A DNA stretch of 5,893 nucleotides from the NCBI GenBank assembly GCA_016212045.1, contig JACRHO010000095.1, positions 1-5,893 on the forward strand. Reading direction: 5' to 3'. Of the stretch, positions 5,073 to 5,893 are shown one piece after another. Below the pieces are notes generated by a model, which was given only the letters and a program-made list of their open reading frames with translations, was not told the origin of the DNA and ran no database searches. Position numbers and translations under genes: made by a program. Numbering within the stretch: position 1 is the first letter of the stretch; each line of letters begins with the position of its first letter. This DNA comes from Candidatus Omnitrophota bacterium (lineage in GTDB: Bacteria; Omnitrophota; Gorgyraeia; Gygaellales; Profunditerraquicolaceae).

Positions 5073-5111
5073 GTGGCTTAGGTGTTTTGGAGCGGGGGAT
5101 AGAATTTGGGC

Positions 5112-5140
5112 TTGACTAATTATACCAAATATGGTATATT
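5112..5140 (+). promoter_or_regulatory. sigma70-type promoter of the higBA operon
   Basis: TTGACT (5112-5117) and TATATT (5135-5140) are spaced by 17 bases. The predicted start is about 5146-5148. The operator-like inverted repeat at 5121-5138 fills the spacer and half of the -10 box. Confidence 0.75.
5121..5138. promoter_or_regulatory. likely HigA/HigBA autorepressor operator
   Basis: TATACCA (5121-5127) and TGGTATA (5132-5138) are a perfect 7-bp inverted repeat around AATA. The site sits between the -35 and -10 boxes and overlaps the -10, so a bound dimeric HTH protein would block RNA polymerase. Autorepression by the antitoxin is the norm in HigBA operons; the binding itself is inference. 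Confidence 0.75.
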
Positions 5141-5509
5141 ATGAATGGGGAAGGAATTCTAAAAAAGGTAGATTTTATAGGGTCCTCTAAGGAGGACCTT
5201 AAGGAGTTTCCGGATGAGGTAAAACAAGATATCGGATACGCCCTCTTTGAGGCTCAGAGAGGTCAGAAGTCAGCATCCGCAAAACCCCTGAAAGGATTTG
5301 GCGGAGCCGGAGTTTTGGAGATTGTTGAAAACTTTAGCGGCGGGACATATCGGGCAGTTTATACAGTGAGATTTGAAAAAGTGATATATGTTTTACATTG
5401 CTTCCAAAAGAAATCAAAGCATGGCGTTAAAACGCCACAGAAGGACATTGACCTGATAAAGCAACGCCTGAAATTAGCGGAAGAGTACTATAAAACAAAC
5501 TATAGGTGA
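5141..5509 (+). CDS. higB: HigB-type toxin (phage-derived Gp49-like family, RelE superfamily)
   Basis: The 122-residue product matches the Gp49-like/HigB family: FIGSSKEDLKEFPDEV (12-27), IGYALFEAQRG (31-41), AKPLKGFGGAGVLEIVENF (47-65), YRAVYTVRF (70-78) and VLHCFQKKSKHGVKTP (84-99), ending in DIDLIKQRL (102-110). Members of the RelE superfamily are mostly ribosome-associated mRNA endonucleases; the basic and aromatic residues Lys48, Arg71, Phe88, Lys90 and Lys91 are the likely functional set. It precedes its antitoxin gene, the usual HigBA order. The ATG at 5141 is the only conventional in-frame start, but it touches the -10 box and lies upstream of the predicted transcript start; family members usually start about five residues later. 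A hairpin holding TAAGGAGG lies inside codons 13-21. Confidence 0.88.
   Translation: MNGEGILKKVDFIGSSKEDLKEFPDEVKQDIGYALFEAQRGQKSASAKPLKGFGGAGVLEIVENFSGGTYRAVYTVRFEKVIYVLHCFQKKSKHGVKTPQKDIDLIKQRLKLAEEYYKTNYR
5178..5201 (+). promoter_or_regulatory. intragenic hairpin with Shine-Dalgarno-like core in early higB
   Basis: GGTCCTC (5181-5187) pairs perfectly with GAGGACC (5192-5198) around a TAAG loop. The stem extends to 5178/5201 with one wobble, giving 10 bp. The loop and right arm contain TAAGGAGG (5188-5195), and TTAAGGAG follows at 5199-5206. No in-frame start codon lies at a usable distance. It could slow ribosomes or influence toxin translation; chance from codon choice is possible. Confidence 0.4.
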
Positions 5510-5521
5510 GGTGAGTAAATT

Positions 5522-5860
5522 ATGAAGACAAAAGAAACGATCCATAGGGGAAGCGAGAATATTTTCGCGGACATTGGGGTTGCGCATCCTGAAAGAGTCC
5601 AGGCCCGCGCCCAGATTATGTTTCTTATATCAGAGATTATCAGAAAACGGGGCTTGACTCAAAAAGAGGCGGCGTTATTACTGGGTATTCCTCAATCAAA
5701 AGTTTCTTGTTTGGTGAACGGTAAACTCAGTAATTTTTCAATGGATCACCTTTTTGAATTGTTGAATGCCTTGGATAGCGATGTAGAGATCATTATAAAA
5801 CCCAAAACTAAAGAGGAAAAAAGCGCCACAACGCATGTCTTACAGGTTGCTTTTGCGTAA
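5522..5860 (+). CDS. higA: HigA-type antitoxin, XRE-family HTH regulator
   Basis: This 112-residue protein has an N-terminal extension typical of the HTH_37 branch of antitoxins (GSENIFADIGVAHPERVQARAQIMFLISEIIRKRG, 10-44), then an XRE-type helix-turn-helix at about 46-67 (TQKEAALLLGIPQSKVSCLVNG). After it comes NFSMDHLFELLNALDSDVEIII (71-92), also characteristic of the family, and a short tail. It should neutralise HigB by direct binding and repress the operon through the inverted repeat at 5121-5138. GAGGTGAG (5508-5515), overlapping the higB stop, is a good ribosome binding site 6 bases before the ATG. The gap of 12 bases to higB indicates one transcript. The remaining 33 bases of the window hold no visible terminator. 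Confidence 0.9.
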   Translation: MKTKETIHRGSENIFADIGVAHPERVQARAQIMFLISEIIRKRGLTQKEAALLLGIPQSKVSCLVNGKLSNFSMDHLFELLNALDSDVEIIIKPKTKEEKSATTHVLQVAFA

Positions 5861-5893
5861 ACTTTTAGGTTAAGCCAAAATCTTAAAAATAAA

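Larger units (their letters stand above)
4986..5111. other. gene-free spacer rich in inverted repeats
   Basis: I see no credible reading frame here. The GC-rich part (about 4989-5035) is followed by an AT-rich inverted repeat and then the higBA promoter. The composition changes abruptly from the AT-rich gene before it. Two perfect inverted repeats are listed separately. Possible explanations are a REP/MITE-like element or a structured untranslated RNA. Confidence 0.5.

Overview
The window is bacterial and probably chromosomal. It carries an ordinary metabolic cluster followed by an accessory stretch. Genes are dense, mostly on the + strand, and the base composition is moderately AT-rich. No gene fixes the taxon. 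The combination of DUF3786, a SpoVG homologue, a Ski2-like helicase and a minicistron beginning MNKKQLIVAWG reminds me of uncultured Gram-negative-type lineages such as Candidatus Omnitrophota. That is an impression from memory, not a demonstrated assignment.

Layout. Positions 1-120 (minus strand) hold the first 40 codons of a DEAD/DEAH-box helicase that runs off the window. Positions 121-180 hold two divergent sigma70-type promoters that physically overlap; each would start transcription within a few bases of its ATG. Positions 181-3303 are a probable operon: a DUF3786 protein, a membrane-anchored or secreted staphylococcal-nuclease-like nuclease (4-base stop/start overlap), chorismate synthase (aroC), SpoVG and shikimate kinase (aroK). 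The junctions before aroC, spoVG and aroK all carry inverted repeats. At spoVG the repeat buries the Shine-Dalgarno sequence. At aroK a tandem repeat offers two competing hairpins, only one of which covers the likely ribosome binding site.

Positions 3327-4550 hold a separately promoted AAA ATPase with a C-terminal DUF4143/nuclease-like domain. Positions 4551-4985 are AT-rich and contain an A-rich repeat, a 13-codon minicistron, a small two-helix membrane protein and a 25-codon ORF overlapping its stop. Positions 4986-5111 are gene-free but rich in inverted repeats. Positions 5112-5860 form a HigB/HigA-type toxin-antitoxin operon whose promoter contains a perfect 7-4-7 inverted repeat, the likely autorepressor operator.

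How the genes work together: AroK and AroC catalyse the fifth and seventh steps of the shikimate pathway (shikimate to shikimate-3-phosphate, and EPSP to chorismate). SpoVG, a small nucleic-acid-binding regulator, sits between them. HigB and HigA form a toxin and antitoxin pair. I see no wholly new multi-gene system. The most interesting material is regulatory: overlapping near-leaderless promoters, hairpins at operon junctions, and a toxin whose start codon lies upstream of its predicted transcription start.
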